64,000 nucleotides of DNA from Cacajao melanocephalus (taxonomy: Eukaryota; Chordata; Mammalia; Primates; Pitheciidae): contig CAUYLG010004830.1 in assembly GCA_963573385.1 (NCBI GenBank), forward strand, positions 18,181-82,180, given 5' to 3'. The notes beneath the pieces were generated by a model, which saw only the letters and a program-made list of their open reading frames with translations, was not told the origin of the DNA and did no database searches. The position numbers and the translations under genes are program-made. Of the stretch, positions 1-17,065 are shown in pieces; positions within the stretch are counted from its first letter, which is position 1; each line of letters begins with the position of its first letter.

Positions 1-2936
1 CATGGGCCTGAAATTGTGCTGCCAATAGACTCTGTTTTATTAATATCCCCCCAAAACTCCCTTTAATTTCGTTTGTAATTACCCAGAAATAACTTCAGGT
101 AATACATTTGATGTAATTCCCCAAGAAGAAACATAAGATCTATTTCTTTTTAAAGAATAAGAATCTTGAACGTGGGCCATCTTATCTTTTCAATTTCATC
201 TTTACTTTTACATGGCTTTAAAATTTCAGCACAGTAATTTATGTATACCTAGGAAATGTATTTCCATCCCATCCATTCCATTTCAGTTGATTCTTATCAA
301 CTTCAAATAATGTAGCCCCTTTTCCATGAGCTCCAGACAGAGTTGTGCTTCCAGCATCCCCCAGCCTCCACACCCACACTTTTCATTCTAGCATTACTGG
401 CCTGAATATTTACCTCTCTGATTTTTAATTATCTATTAATTTTTCTTATTCTGGAACTACTCTATTTTATTGAGGGAGAATTTTTGTGACAATGTGCATT
501 TCCACAAGGATGGCTTCAAACACAGCAAAGGAACACTTCCAAAATGTGACCTGATATACTATCCCCATAGATAATTTGGAAAAAATATACATTCGTATAA
601 TTTTTAATGCAGAATGAATGGCATTAACTCAGCACTGTTACCCTTTCCAGCCAGTTTTTTGTTTAGAATTGAAAATGTTATGTCAAAAATGATGGACTTT
701 CACAGTCTTTAGCTTGTCCAACCCAAATGGGGATGAAAGATTCTAAGAAGGGAGAGGCTTGACCAGTTCTCAAGCTGTTATATAGTTCTCAACCCATAGA
801 AGGATATTTTTAAAATGTGAAATGCATCTGTGTCTCTTATAAAGTAAGGCAGCAAAACCAAAATGAAACAAGTTGCTGCAATTTGATGTGAGCAAATTCA
901 GGCAGAGGCTGTTACACTAGCGAGATTGGAGTTCTCTTTCAACTCTGCTGAGTCTTCAGCCCCTTCCTTTAGGACAATTGAGTGCTAATTCAAGTGAAGG
1001 AGGCAATGCACCAAGATAGCTTTCACAAAATATGAATGCTTCCTAGCACACTTTCCTCTGGCAGCTGCTGCTTCGTGAAAACCCTGAAATGCGTAATTGC
1101 ATTCACGGGAAAGTAAGCTGTCAAATCTGTGGGTCGACCGGCAACATACCATGATTAATCCTTTAGTACCATATGAGACATGAATAACAGTAACAGGAGA
1201 CAAAAATATGCTTTAACTTAATTATTTAATTTTGTTTCTTATTTTCTATCTTTCTAACAAGTGTTCCAATTCATGAGCAGCACTGAGGATTATAATCTAA
1301 GGTATGTTTATCTTCAATCAATGTGGATGTGGATGTGTGATCCATTGGGAAGGTCTGAGAAAAGTGTGCCCTCAGGACGTACCAAAGTTTCTACTCTCTA
1401 AAACAATATTAAACAGATATACGTACAATGTTTTTTTAAAAAATATATATATATCACAAGTTACAGTTAGATACAAATCATACAGTAAAATAAATCCTTA
1501 CAGGAGTTAGAGAGTTGTTCTGGACATAAAAATAAACTTATCCAAATATCTGAATGAAATAGTTGCCTGCAGTCCCGCAAAAAAAAAAAAAAAATCTGAT
1601 TTATGGTGTTTAGGGTATGTACAAACAATGTACATTTACAATCTGTAAACTCATGTGGGAAAAACCTGATGGATTTTGTGATTTGCTTATTTTTGGACAC
1701 TTGCTTCCTAATGAATGGCTGCCAAGTTGCTGGCCACACTGCAGCGATGGAGAACAAAAGATGGATCTCAGACACGCTCCACTGCAGGAGGATGCAAACT
1801 CGGTCTCATCTGTCTGGGGTCAGCTTGTGTATTCTATATGAAACCCGTGGAAAGCTAACAAATCTCTCAGCCTTTCATGTTATATTTGTCACCCAAATAA
1901 AATAATCACAGTTCGGTCCCAACCACACCAAGAACAGCCCACCTGTGTTTTTGAAGATTCTGCGACTGTGAAGATCTAGTTTTAAGTTTTAGCATTCCCT
2001 CCATATTACTTGGTGCACTGTTCACACACAGTCAAGGGTAGAACTGCTATAGCAGCGTTTGATTTCCTTAAGGAATCTGATTCGAGGTAGCCTCATGTCA
2101 CCTCTGGCCTCATCCACAAGAATCCATAATTTGTTCTCACACTCTCTGCTTTCTCAGAATCTCTTGGAGATGTCCTATTATGATACGACAGAACATACAG
2201 ACCCTGTGATCAAGTCTTGACAAGCCTCATCTCATCAGTGCCATTTTTAATCATCAAGGGTGACAATCCATGATATACTATGTCAAAACACAGGATTCTA
2301 AATGAGGAGAGGGAGAGTGGGAGGAAAAGTGATGTACTCCAAGAATAGACATGTATCTTTATCTAATTTTGAAAGTAAAGAGAAAGGCAAATCTCAGGTC
2401 AGGGAACCCTGTGAACTAGACAGGAGGGTGAGAGGAGGCTCCCTATGAAACGCCCAAGAATGGGAGGCTGTTCATTGCTCAGCACTGTTTCTTTACCTCT
2501 CTCATCTATCAAGGAATAGAAAATCTATCTGAAGCCAAGAAGAAAAAACAAAGAAAAATTTGCCATCTTGAAGTACGGACTCCTCCTTAGTCTCTATGCA
2601 GGCACAGGCTGACTCTCAGGTGAACTCCCTAGGTCAGACTTGGAGTGACAGCAGAGATACCTGGAAGAGGAGGGATCAGGCAGAACTGCTGCAGCAGTCA
2701 TTACACCACCTGACTAAATAGATTATCCACGAGGAACCATACCCACGGCCCGTTCCATTGAGAAGGAGCTCCTCATGGAACCAGAGACTCAATATCCAGC
2801 ACCTGTGCTGACCATTCTGCAAACAGGATCCACGTTACCCGATCACTTTTCCTCCAACTAGAGGAGCTCTCAGTCCCCAAATCAGAATTCTCCAGGAGAA
2901 ACAGGCAGTGGGGGAGGGATGGGGAGACCTCAAACT
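1..2936. other. Unassigned AT-rich sequence, no gene or repeat recognised
   Basis: I see no Alu, L1 or LTR signature here. The stretch is AT-rich with short A or T runs, for example near 1430-1455 and 1580-1594. The open frames (up to 102 codons at 1467-1775 on the minus strand) overlap each other on both strands and have no recognisable protein similarity, so I treat them as chance. Decayed old repeats could be hidden here. Confidence 0.6.
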
Positions 2937-3755
2937 GGTCCCACACACACCTCCTGGTTTAATACACACATCCTGGTCCCATACACCTCCTGGTCCCACA
3001 CACACCTCCTGGTCCCACACACACCTCCTGGTCCCACACACACCTCCTGATCCCACACACACCTCCTGGTCCCACACACACCTCCTGATCCCAAACACAC
3101 CTCCTGGTCCCAAACACACCTCCTGATCCCATACACACCTCCTGATCCCACACACACCTCCTGATCCCACACACACCTCCTGATCCCATACACACCTCCT
3201 GATCCCATACACACCTCCTGATCCCATACACACCTCCTGATCCCACACACACCTCCTGATCCCACACACACCTCCTGATCCCGTACACACCTCCTGATCC
3301 CACCCACACCTCCTGGTCCCACACACACCTCCTGATCCCACACACACCTCCTGGTCCCACACACACCTCCTGATCCCAAACACACCTCCTGATCCCAAAC
3401 ACACCTCCTGATCCCACACACACCTCCTGATCCCACACACACCTCCTGATCCCACACACACCTCCTGGTCCCACACACACCTCCTGATCCCACACACACC
3501 TCCTGGTCCCACACACACCTCCTGGTCCCACACACACCTCCTGGTCCCATACACACCTCCTGATCTCATACACACCTCCTGGTCCCAAACACACCTCCTG
3601 ATCCCACACACACCTCCAGGTCCCACACACACCTCCTGGTCACACTCACACCTCCTGGTCCCACACACACCTACTGTTCAGTTACTGCAGTCCTGTTGCG
3701 ATACACTCCTCCTGTTCCCATATACACCTCCTGGTCCCATACACACCTGCTGGGG
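2937..3755. repeat. Minisatellite, 19-bp unit, about 36-38 copies
   Basis: A tandem array of the 19-bp unit CCTCCTGRTCCCACACACA, best ordered from about 2980 to 3670, with degenerate units on both edges. The last edge units lie at 3700-3755 after a short non-repeat break. Units vary mainly at the R position (GGTCCC or GATCCC) and at CAC/TAC/AAC after the CCC. The plus strand is C-rich and nearly G-free except for the TGG/TGA step, so the minus strand carries GGG, GG and GG runs in every unit. Because 19 is not a multiple of 3 and the unit has no minus-strand stop, all three minus frames stay open (277, 223 and 208 codons) and read the same 19-residue cysteine-rich period in shifted register. 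These are not genes. Confidence 0.97.
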
Positions 3756-4394
3756 CCTCCTGGAGCCCTAGCAGTACACCAGTACATGAAGTTCAGCATT
3801 TGTTTCCTTATTGCTGCAGAGGTCAGGCTGGTCCAATAAAATACATGTAAATAACACTTTTACATGAATAACTGAGAGAAACAGCCAGAGACCAGTCTGG
3901 TAGCAGGGTCTTTAACTTTACCAAGCAGTGAAGCAAAACTGTGTTCATTTTCACAAATCTCCTGTGACAAGAAACGGAACTGAAATACGAACTGAAAATG
4001 GTTCTGGTTCTCTTCGCTTCTATTCTAACTCAGGAAAGAAACACCCAAGTTGAATGTTGAGGCCTCTAAGGAGGTCACAGAAAAGTATGTGGACGTGTTC
4101 TCTTCCCCCCAAAGGATTTCACTAGTCAAAACCTCAGATTTTACCTGGAAAAAAAAGAATTAAAAAAAAATTTAAATACATTTCCCCTCAAACTCTGACA
4201 ACTTCTAGATTAGAATTTATACTTTAATAATTAACATTGAGCTCAGAGATTCATTGACATTTTACAATTTGAGAAACCTTATCTCACTGCACATTTTAAA
4301 TTATTGTGGCAAAAAAACTACCTGAAACTTATCACAATATTGTCTAGTCTGAAAATACAAACCTCTTATCCCTGTTTCCCTCTTTGCCCTCTCC
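3756..4394. other. Unassigned sequence
   Basis: No gene, Alu or LTR is seen. The region has an A-rich run near 4150-4175 and is otherwise AT-rich and unremarkable. Confidence 0.55.
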
Positions 4395-4800
4395 TCTTTA
4401 GAGTCAGGCTTCTTTCAAGAAACCTATACATTCTCCTTCTTATTCACTTCTCAACCTAAAGCAATTTGGCATTCTTTGCCGTCACTCCATCAAGGTCACA
4501 GAAGTCCTAGCCTTGCCCAATCAAAGGGACACTTGGAACCATTTGGTATGCTTCCACTTGCCCCTGGAAATCTCCCTCGTCTTCTGCAAATTCACCCACT
4601 GTGGTTCCAGTTCCCCTCCCCCTCCACTGCCCACACGTCCTTTGTGTTCCATGACACGGTGCCAGTGTCCATGATTGAACAACTCTCCTGCCTTCCCTTG
4701 AAATGTCTATGTTCCCCAGAAGTACATCCTCAGCCCTTGTCTTTTTAATTTGCGCATATTCAGTTCCAATGAATCCATAGCCTCAACTACTACTCAAGCC
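4395..4800 (+). mobile_element. L2 LINE fragment, decayed reverse-transcriptase region
   Basis: The text resembles the L2 ORF2 region in sense orientation. A stretch near 4448-4500 matches the L2 segment CTCAACCCACTGCAATCTGG and the following 'AAGGTCAC' step. The part near 4765-4795 resembles the L2 stretch just before the YADD catalytic motif. It is heavily mutated with no usable frame. The assignment rests on remembered L2 consensus. Confidence 0.55.
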
Positions 4801-4849
4801 TTTTCTTCTCTCCTGTCCTCTTCCCAAACTTTATGCACGTGCGACAGAC

Positions 4850-5165
4850 CTTCAGGACATAAATCAGCACAGTGCTAGATATTAGTACTAGATACACAGT
4901 GGTGCAGATTGACACATGAATGAACGAATGAATGCACATGCCAGATGTACAGAAGAAGATGTTCTTGACTCTGCAGGGGCTCCAAAGGCTGGATTCCAGA
5001 GAGAGGAGAATGAGATGCCTGGATTCCATTCAGTCTTCCCAGTGCAATTTCTTACAGCTACCCCTTGAAGTCAGCATCATCACGATTATCTTCTTTTAAT
5101 CTATGTAGACACTGAGTAGATGAATGCCTCAAACCCAGGGCATTCTGATTTCAAAATCTGTGTGG
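4850..5165 (+). mobile_element. L2-type 3' tail followed by MIR-like fragment
   Basis: At 4855-4935 the sequence follows the common L2/MIR tail pattern (CACAGTGCTAG, then a GAATGAA-type repeat). At 5060-5165 it follows the MIR 3' half (a cATTATC/ACTGAG region, then CAAACCCAGGGCATTCTGA). Both are ancient and noisy. Confidence 0.45.
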
Positions 5166-5237
5166 TTTTTTGCAATATTATATTGCCACCAAAAAAGCAG
5201 AGGAAAGAGAACCATGCTTTTTCATTTTAAAAAGAAT

Positions 5238-5570
5238 TTGCAGGACGCAGTGGCTCATGCCTGTAATCCCAACATTTTGGGAGGCTGAAGCAGGCAGGTC
5301 ACTCGAACTCAGGAGTTCGAGACCAGCCAGGCAACATGGTGAAACCCCGTCTCTACAAAAAATACAAAAATTAGCCGAATGTGGTGGTACACGACTGTTG
5401 TCCCAACTTCTTGGTGGGGCTGTGGTGGGAAGATCACTTGAACCTGGGAGGCAGAGGTTGCAGTGAGCTGTGATCGTACCACTGAAATCTAGCTGGGGCA
5501 GTAGAGCCAGACCTTGCCTCAAAAACAAAACAAAACAAAATAATTGGTAAAAGAAAAAAAAATAGAAAAG
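5238..5570 (+). mobile_element. Alu element, plus orientation (AluJ-like)
   Basis: A dimeric Alu with left arm, central A-rich linker and right arm. It ends in a long impure A tail containing CAAAA repeats. A perfect 10-bp target duplication TAAAAAGAAT flanks it at 5228-5237 and 5571-5580. Left-arm spelling (TCTCTACAAAAAATAC) fits an older J-type copy. Long frames here on both strands are translated Alu, not genes. Confidence 0.95.
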
Positions 5571-5580
5571 TAAAAAGAAT

Positions 5581-6388
5581 ACCTGGCAACTTTGTCACCT
5601 CCAGGGCTCCACTGCATCAATGGTGTGGTGACTCTGCCTGGAAGGCCTGGCATATTCCCACCAAAGTCACGTGGCACCAGGAAAGAGAGAGCCATCAGAA
5701 GGAGCAGGTGTGCAGGGCAGAGTGCTCTGAGTGACCTGGCCTGCAGGGTGGTTCTACCTGGGCAGTATCTAGGTGACCAGAGGACAGGGTGGGTCAGTCA
5801 GGCCCAGAGGAAGAAGTCACCCTGTAAGCTACCAGACCGTGACTCCCTGGGGATTCCTAGCTACATCCACAGAAGGACTATTCAGAGAATCTGGAGCGCA
5901 CATGAGTTTGAAGCAAGACTCAGGGAAAAAACTGGTTGCTACACAAAGTTTTGCCTTGGAAAACAATGGCTCTTAAAGAGATCATGAAATTTATACCACT
6001 AAAATTACTGGTATAATTTTCTTGCTTTATTGAAATAAAAAAATCATGTTTTAGAACGTGATGACTCTTCTCTTTTCAGCTGCAATGTTTAATTTTGTAA
6101 GTACACTTTCCAGTAGGGTGAGAGGAAATACATCTAAAAAGCTATTAAGATTTTATCAAATGTTATCAATTCACAACACAGAACTATGTCACATACGTGA
6201 GTGAGAAGGATAACCTGAAATAATTACAAATAGATTTTTGCTCACAGCAAACCCGCAACTGGGCTCTCTTAATAAATAGTCTCCTTTTACTGTAGAGTTG
6301 AATAAGTGAAAGGGATTAATTCATGGTCTGAAAACACATCTCAGCAGTGCTCAAGGGACAGTATCTCAACAGACATCTGGAGAAGCCA
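5581..6388. other. Unique, GC-richer segment then AT-rich sequence; no gene supported
   Basis: 5590-5990 is more GC-rich than its surroundings and holds a 131-codon plus frame (5592-5987). I recognise no domain in this frame, and other frames are also open over parts of it. There is a donor-like CCTGTAAGCT near 5820 but no convincing acceptor pairing. From 5990 on it is AT-rich. Confidence 0.5.
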
Positions 6389-6416
6389 CTGATTAATTAA
6401 TAGATTAATTAATCAG
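6389..6416. promoter_or_regulatory. Perfect palindrome of TAAT cores, candidate homeodomain-binding site
   Basis: The 13-nt arm CTGATTAATTAAT is followed by AG and then by its exact reverse complement ATTAATTAATCAG. Each arm contains overlapping TAAT/ATTA cores, the core recognised by many homeodomain proteins. The palindrome is directly seen. Regulatory function is inference. Confidence 0.3.
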
Positions 6417-6450
6417 ACCGCGGTACTCTTAGGAGAGAATTTAATTGTTT

Positions 6451-6476
6451 GGATTAATAACCCTACTAATTAATCC
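6451..6476. promoter_or_regulatory. Inverted GGATTAAT / ATTAATCC dyad
   Basis: GGATTAAT and its exact reverse complement ATTAATCC are separated by 10 bases. GGATTA is the classical recognition core of K50 (Otx/Bicoid-type) homeodomains. It lies 35 bp after the larger palindrome, with TTTAATTGTTT in between, so the two form a compact AT cluster. Function is inferred only. Confidence 0.3.
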
Positions 6477-6479
6477 TAA

Positions 6480-7229
6480 AAATCATCAACCTTACAGTTG
6501 AGAAAATGCTGATTTCCTAAAGACCCATCTGTATGATAAATATCCTTCCAAAATACTCGCTGGCTAACTAGACAATGGCATCGCAGGATACCCGTGCTAT
6601 CACGAATCCAGGTGATTCCTCAGCTGGGTGTCAACTCCCCACATTCCCACCATGACCCAGAACCATAAGCACTTAAGGCATGAAAAGAAAGTTTTCAAAT
6701 GACATTTATCTGAAACTTAAAGTACATGGCCCCCAAAAGTGATTCATTTCCTCTGAAATAGGAAGGTTCTGAATACATGTAAAGAAGCATCGTCATCCGT
6801 TGGTGCAACTGGTCCACATGGCATTTTTCCAAATAAAATCAAACGAGACATAGACCCTTCTCCACAGCACCTACCTAACCAATGAAGCAGATATGCACAA
6901 ATGTTAGTGAATGGGCAGGTTTGTTGAGTACATTTGAAAAATAATTGCAAAAGAAATATCGTTTTTGAAGTATGGCTAGAGTAAATCTAAGTGATATTTA
7001 TCATTCTTATAATTTTATAGAGTTTTTGGTAACAGCTCATTAATAATTGGGGAAAGTGAAATACTGGAGTTCTTAATAACTCATTATTCAAATTGAATTA
7101 TTACTATGACAATCTTACAGCAAATGATAATCCCATTAATCTCCATTATAATTTATATATACATACAAACCAAAATTTTGCCAGAGTAACAATTATGGCC
7201 TAAACCACAGACTAGTAGGTCTAATAAAT
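6480..7229. other. Unassigned AT-rich sequence
   Basis: No gene or recognisable repeat. The largest frame is 68 codons (6744-6950, minus) and shows no known motif. Confidence 0.55.
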
Positions 7230-7242
7230 ATGCAACTGATGT

Positions 7243-7535
<293 letters not shown>

Positions 7536-7545
7536 ATGTAACTGA

Positions 7546-9359
<1,814 letters not shown>

Positions 9360-9371
9360 AACAGATCTTAA

Positions 9372-9668
<297 letters not shown>

Positions 9669-9680
9669 AATAGACCTTAA

Positions 9681-10954
<1,274 letters not shown>

Positions 10955-11090
10955 AGACTGTCAGCTCTGTTAGGATAGGGAGACAGCTCTAATTTCCTTG
11001 GGAATATAAAGCCATTTATTTTCCTAGTGCATGATACAGAGTGAGATCTCAATGTTCAATAAAATGAATGAATGAGTGAATAGATGAAAA
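10955..11090 (+). mobile_element. L2-type 3' tail
   Basis: The order CTGTTAGGATAGGGA, then CTAGTGCATGATACAGAG, then TCAATAAAATGAATGAATGA follows the L2 terminal region (CTAGCACAGTGCCTGGCAC, then TGAATGAATG). Confidence 0.5.
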
Positions 11091-11094
11091 AATG

Positions 11095-11315
11095 CACGAG
11101 TGCTGGATTCCAGTCCTAGCCACTAACTTCAGGTGTGATGTAATAAAGTCACTTCCCTCAACCACACTATTTCACCGACACCTCAACCCAAACCCAATCC
11201 CTCACAACCTTAATTACCTCTGCAGTATCCCAGGACTCTACCACATAGCTGTTAAAAAATCAAACACCTAGACTACATGATCCTGATGTCTCTTCTAGCT
11301 CTGAAAGTCTAGGAG
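11095..11315 (+). mobile_element. MIR-family SINE remnant
   Basis: GCTGGATTCCAGTCCTAGCC, then AGTCACTTCCCTCAACC, then CTTCTAGCTCTGAAAGTCTA correspond in order to the MIR core and its 3' extension. The copy is diverged, with an internal stretch that does not align. Confidence 0.5.
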
Positions 11316-11394
11316 CTACCCCTGGCTTAAGGCGGTTCAAGATCTCAATGGTGGATGAATGTTATGGATCCTGAATACAGTGTAAGAAAAAAGA

Positions 11395-11590
11395 ATAATG
11401 GTAACAGCTGTGCTAGCCATCTATTCCCAGGCTGGACACTTTGCATATGTTCTCTCACATGTTCTTCATGCATCCTTTCAATACAGGTATTATCTGTTTT
11501 ACAGAAGAGCAGACGATGCACAGAAATGTTAAGCATCTTGCCCAATCCTTCAGAGCGAACATGTCCATACCTGACCATCATCTAGTTGCT
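11395..11590 (+). mobile_element. MIR SINE remnant
   Basis: TAATGGTAACAGCTGTGCTAG, then CTTTGCATATGTTCTCTCAC, then GTATTATCTGTTTTACAGA and CATCTTGCCCAATCC follow the MIR order (AACA, ACTTTACATGTATTATCTC, ATTTTACAGATGAGG, CTTGCCCAAGG). Confidence 0.55.
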
Positions 11591-11972
11591 GGGTATTATT
11601 AAGACATGACCCAGGCTTTTAGGAGCGTAGCGTCTATCTGAATTGAGTAGAGCTTTACGTATCTGGATGTCATTCTTTAAATCATGTTCACTCTTTAAAT
11701 CCACAGGAGCCAATTTCTTGTGTTGAGATGTGCTGGCCACTTAACTAAGATGCCCCCTTTTCCTCTGGAGCCATCCCTGAATGTCTGTGACCATGTGAGG
11801 TGCCTCTCTGACACTCCTATGGCAGCCCATGCCCATCTCTTTGGGCGGACCCTGCTTCACTCTAGCTGTCTCTTCATTTCTGTGGTGGGAGAGAAACCTT
11901 CTGCAGCCACCAGGACAGTGGAACAATTCATATGAGAAAAGGTAGGTCTTTGTTTAGGAAAATACCTGTTTA
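11591..11972. other. Unassigned sequence
   Basis: No gene or repeat recognised. The short overlapping frames on both strands at 11720-11935 look like chance. Confidence 0.5.
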
Positions 11973-12130
11973 GGCAGGAGAAACACTGAAGCCTAGAAGT
12001 TTGAGACCAACCTTGGCAATATAGTGAGATTCTGTCTCTACAAAAAAATAAAAATAAAAACATTGGCTGGGTGTGGTGGTACGTGTCTGTAGTCCCAGCT
12101 ACTCGGGAAGTTGAGGCTGGAGGATCGCTC
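11973..12130 (+). mobile_element. Alu fragment truncated at both ends (AluJ-like)
   Basis: It starts inside the left arm (AGAAGTTTGAGACCAACC), crosses the A-rich linker (AAAAAAATAAAAATAAAAA) and ends in the right arm at GAGGATCGCT. The missing ends and the GCAATATAGTGAGA spelling suggest an old J copy or a later deletion. Confidence 0.85.
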
Positions 12131-12794
12131 AGCCCATCTTCTTGAATGTAAAGGGTGAGGCATGCTGGGGCCTCGGGAGAGAGCCAAATTCTCCACTACT
12201 TTCCAGCACTAGCTCTGATCTGTTTTTCTCAATACTCTCATGGCTATTTTACCCATCAGGCTAGAAAAACTGGGGAGACTTCTAGAGACAAAAGAGCTGC
12301 TTGCTGTGGGACATCACCTCCTGAGCCCTTCTCAGTGGTGGCACAGGGACTCTGAGAAGTGCTGGGGGTGCAGGTGGAGGCGATGCTGCCCAGGAGGTCA
12401 GGGTGACCTAAAAATGTAGATGTTATATACTTGCCACATTTTTCTCCAAAAATGCCACAGAGATCTTTATATCCTTAGTTTTTTTCAAATTAGTGAAAAT
12501 CTCCTATTTCTAAATGAATAAAATCCCTATTTCAATGGAAAACTGAACAGCATGTTATCCAGATGTATGACTGAATTGGTTTTGTGCTAGAATGCCCACC
12601 CTTATAGTGCAAGCTGTAAGTTGTAAACTGGACATAAGGAAATGTTCAAAGCTATGTATAAAGTGTCTCCTACTCTGGCAGGTCAAGCAGATTTCACATT
12701 TTTGAACTCTGTTCTTAGTAGGTAAGTGGGAAAAAAGAAAGAAAACTGACACATCCAGCAATGGACGATCCTTCCCATGTGTGGTGACCCCCTT
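12131..12794. other. Unassigned sequence
   Basis: No gene or named repeat. The 108-codon minus frame at 12555-12881 runs into the next L2-like segment and shows no motif. Confidence 0.5.
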
Positions 12795-12900
12795 CAATTC
12801 AGCAAACACTCCCTGAGTGCCAACAGGCGCAAGGTCCTGTGCTGCGCACTTGAGGGATACAAGGACAGTCAGGTAGTGCACACTCTGAAGGAGTTTTATA
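12795..12900 (+). mobile_element. L2/MIR-type fragment
   Basis: The order TTCAGCAAACACTCCCTGAG, AGGTCCTGTGCTG, GGATACAAGGACAGTCAGG matches the common 'TTTACTGAGCACC...CAGGCACTGTGCTAGG...GGATACAG' ancient repeat segment. Confidence 0.5.
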
Positions 12901-12929
12901 TGCCCTGGAGTTACACCTTCTTTGAGTTA

Positions 12930-12958
12930 CACTCTTAAACCATCATAGTTTAAGAGTG
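12930..12958. repeat. Perfect 11-bp inverted repeat with 7-nt loop
   Basis: CACTCTTAAAC at 12930-12940 and GTTTAAGAGTG at 12948-12958 are exact reverse complements around CATCATA. It could be a transposon remnant or chance. A hairpin is possible, but no RNA gene is implied. Confidence 0.7.
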
Positions 12959-13491
12959 AAGTGTTTTTCTTATCAATATAAGCATTCTGTGCAATGGCTG
13001 ATTTTAAGAGAGGTAGTTGCTGTGCTGGCTTTTCCCCCATCTTGTTTTTTGTTCATAAATTGATGCTGTTATTGAAACAATATGGGTCAGAGTCTGTCTT
13101 AGATAAGTAATTTTTTCCATGTATTGTCTCCATGGTTTTGCATTGTTTAATAGCTTTTTTTTGAAAGACCTCAAAGAATAGCACTAATATACCCAGGAGA
13201 AAAAGACACACAAAGTTATAAGGTTCATTTCATTTTAGCCTTGAATTCATTTAAACAAAGACAAATAATATCCAATGTCAAAAATAATCTTAATTCCTTG
13301 ACTACATTAAACACCCACACACACACAATTTGTTATCATTTAGTTACTTCTTACAGGAAAACAGACACCAGTAGGTAACCATTAGATTTTTCTAGGTGAA
13401 AGTAAATAATCTCTAAGAAAGCATTCTCTTTACCAAAACAGCATTATTTCCAATAAAGAAGTCAATCATTCATCTAGTCTTTGGTTTATTA
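12959..13491. other. Unassigned AT-rich sequence
   Basis: No gene or clear repeat. A short (CA)5 run lies near 13315. Confidence 0.5.
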
Positions 13492-13502
13492 AATAGTTAC
13501 TA

Positions 13503-13801
<299 letters not shown>

Positions 13802-13813
13802 AACAGTTACTGA

Positions 13814-14365
13814 GGGCATACAATGGGCTAAACACTATGCTATGTAGGTGGATTTTAAAATGAGAAAAATACAGACCCAGCTATCATGGATTTCTTTGAG
13901 AAACATTAAATAAATAAAATTTCTCCCAGTTCCTATGTGGAGATAGGTATGGGCCTTTAAGAGATAAATACAATCTCTCTCCTGGAAAAACCCAAGGAAA
14001 TATTTAGGACTGTTAAACCATCATGATTCTGGCTCTCACTTCAAATAAAGAGGATAAATAAACCTCCCTTCTCTGCATTTCTAATTTAGCAAACCTTTAT
14101 ATACCCTCTAAGAGTAAGTGAATTTCATATTTGCATCTTATTTGAAATGTGCTGGCATTTTTCTAGATTTTTAACTGCAATTTGGCAGCCCTGAACAGTC
14201 TATCTGGAGAGATAAAGCAATATCTGCTCAGAGTTTCTAATTCCGGACCTATGCACATACAAATGTATGCACATATTTAGAATATCTATAATGAATGCAT
14301 TGTTGCTGGGATTAGGCAGGGATAGAAACCAGAGACATGTAGGTGAGTATCCAGTGACATTATTG
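13814..14365. other. Unassigned sequence
   Basis: No gene or named repeat seen. Confidence 0.5.
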
Positions 14366-14430
14366 GATTTCGTTAATTAAGTGCTGACTATGTGTGAGGC
14401 ATCACATTTATACTATATTTAATTCTCAGA
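14366..14430 (+). mobile_element. MIR 5' half remnant
   Basis: TTAAGTGCTGACTATGTGTG, then ATTTATACTATATTTAATTC follows the MIR order. The 3' half resumes at 14595 after a microsatellite, so the two parts may be one element split by expansion and insertion. Confidence 0.55.
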
Positions 14431-14437
14431 TATTTTA

Positions 14438-14439
<2 letters not shown>

Positions 14440-14478
<39 letters not shown>
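14440..14478. repeat. (CA)n microsatellite ending in (TA)n
   Basis: About 15 CA dinucleotides run into ATATATAT. Such runs are length-polymorphic in primates. Confidence 0.97.
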
Positions 14479-14594
14479 CAATGTGTTTAATGTTATTACA
14501 GCCTTAAGTTATGGTGGATTCAGACCCATGCAGTTGGATATGAAAGTCTAGGTTGGTAGCAGCTATATTTTACCGGCTTTCTAAGAAGTGCTAC

Positions 14595-15226
<632 letters not shown>

Positions 15227-15229
15227 ATA

Positions 15230-16637
<1,408 letters not shown>

Positions 16638-16647
16638 TCATTGAAAA

Positions 16648-16955
<308 letters not shown>

Positions 16956-16984
16956 TCATTGAAAAAATATTTTTGAGTAGGAAT

Positions 16985-17065
16985 TACAATTGCCCTAGGC
17001 GCTGAGAATATAGTAATGAAAAGACATGGCCGTTACCCTCCTTGATTGATCCTTACACACGAATG
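16985..17065 (+). mobile_element. L2/MIR-type fragment
   Basis: TGCCCTAGGCGCTGAGAATA, TAGTAATGAAAAGACATGGC, GTTACCCTCCTTGA follows the 'GCTAGGCGCTGGGAATACA...GATGAACAAGACA...GTCCCTGCCCTCA' segment. Confidence 0.45.

Noticed and set aside
2835..3668. Three overlapping minus frames of 277, 223 and 208 codons
   Set aside because: All are translations of the 19-bp minisatellite, which has no stop in any minus frame. No promoter, splice or known protein evidence.
2937..3755. CRISPR-like array
   Set aside because: Units are contiguous without unique spacers, and the organism is a primate.
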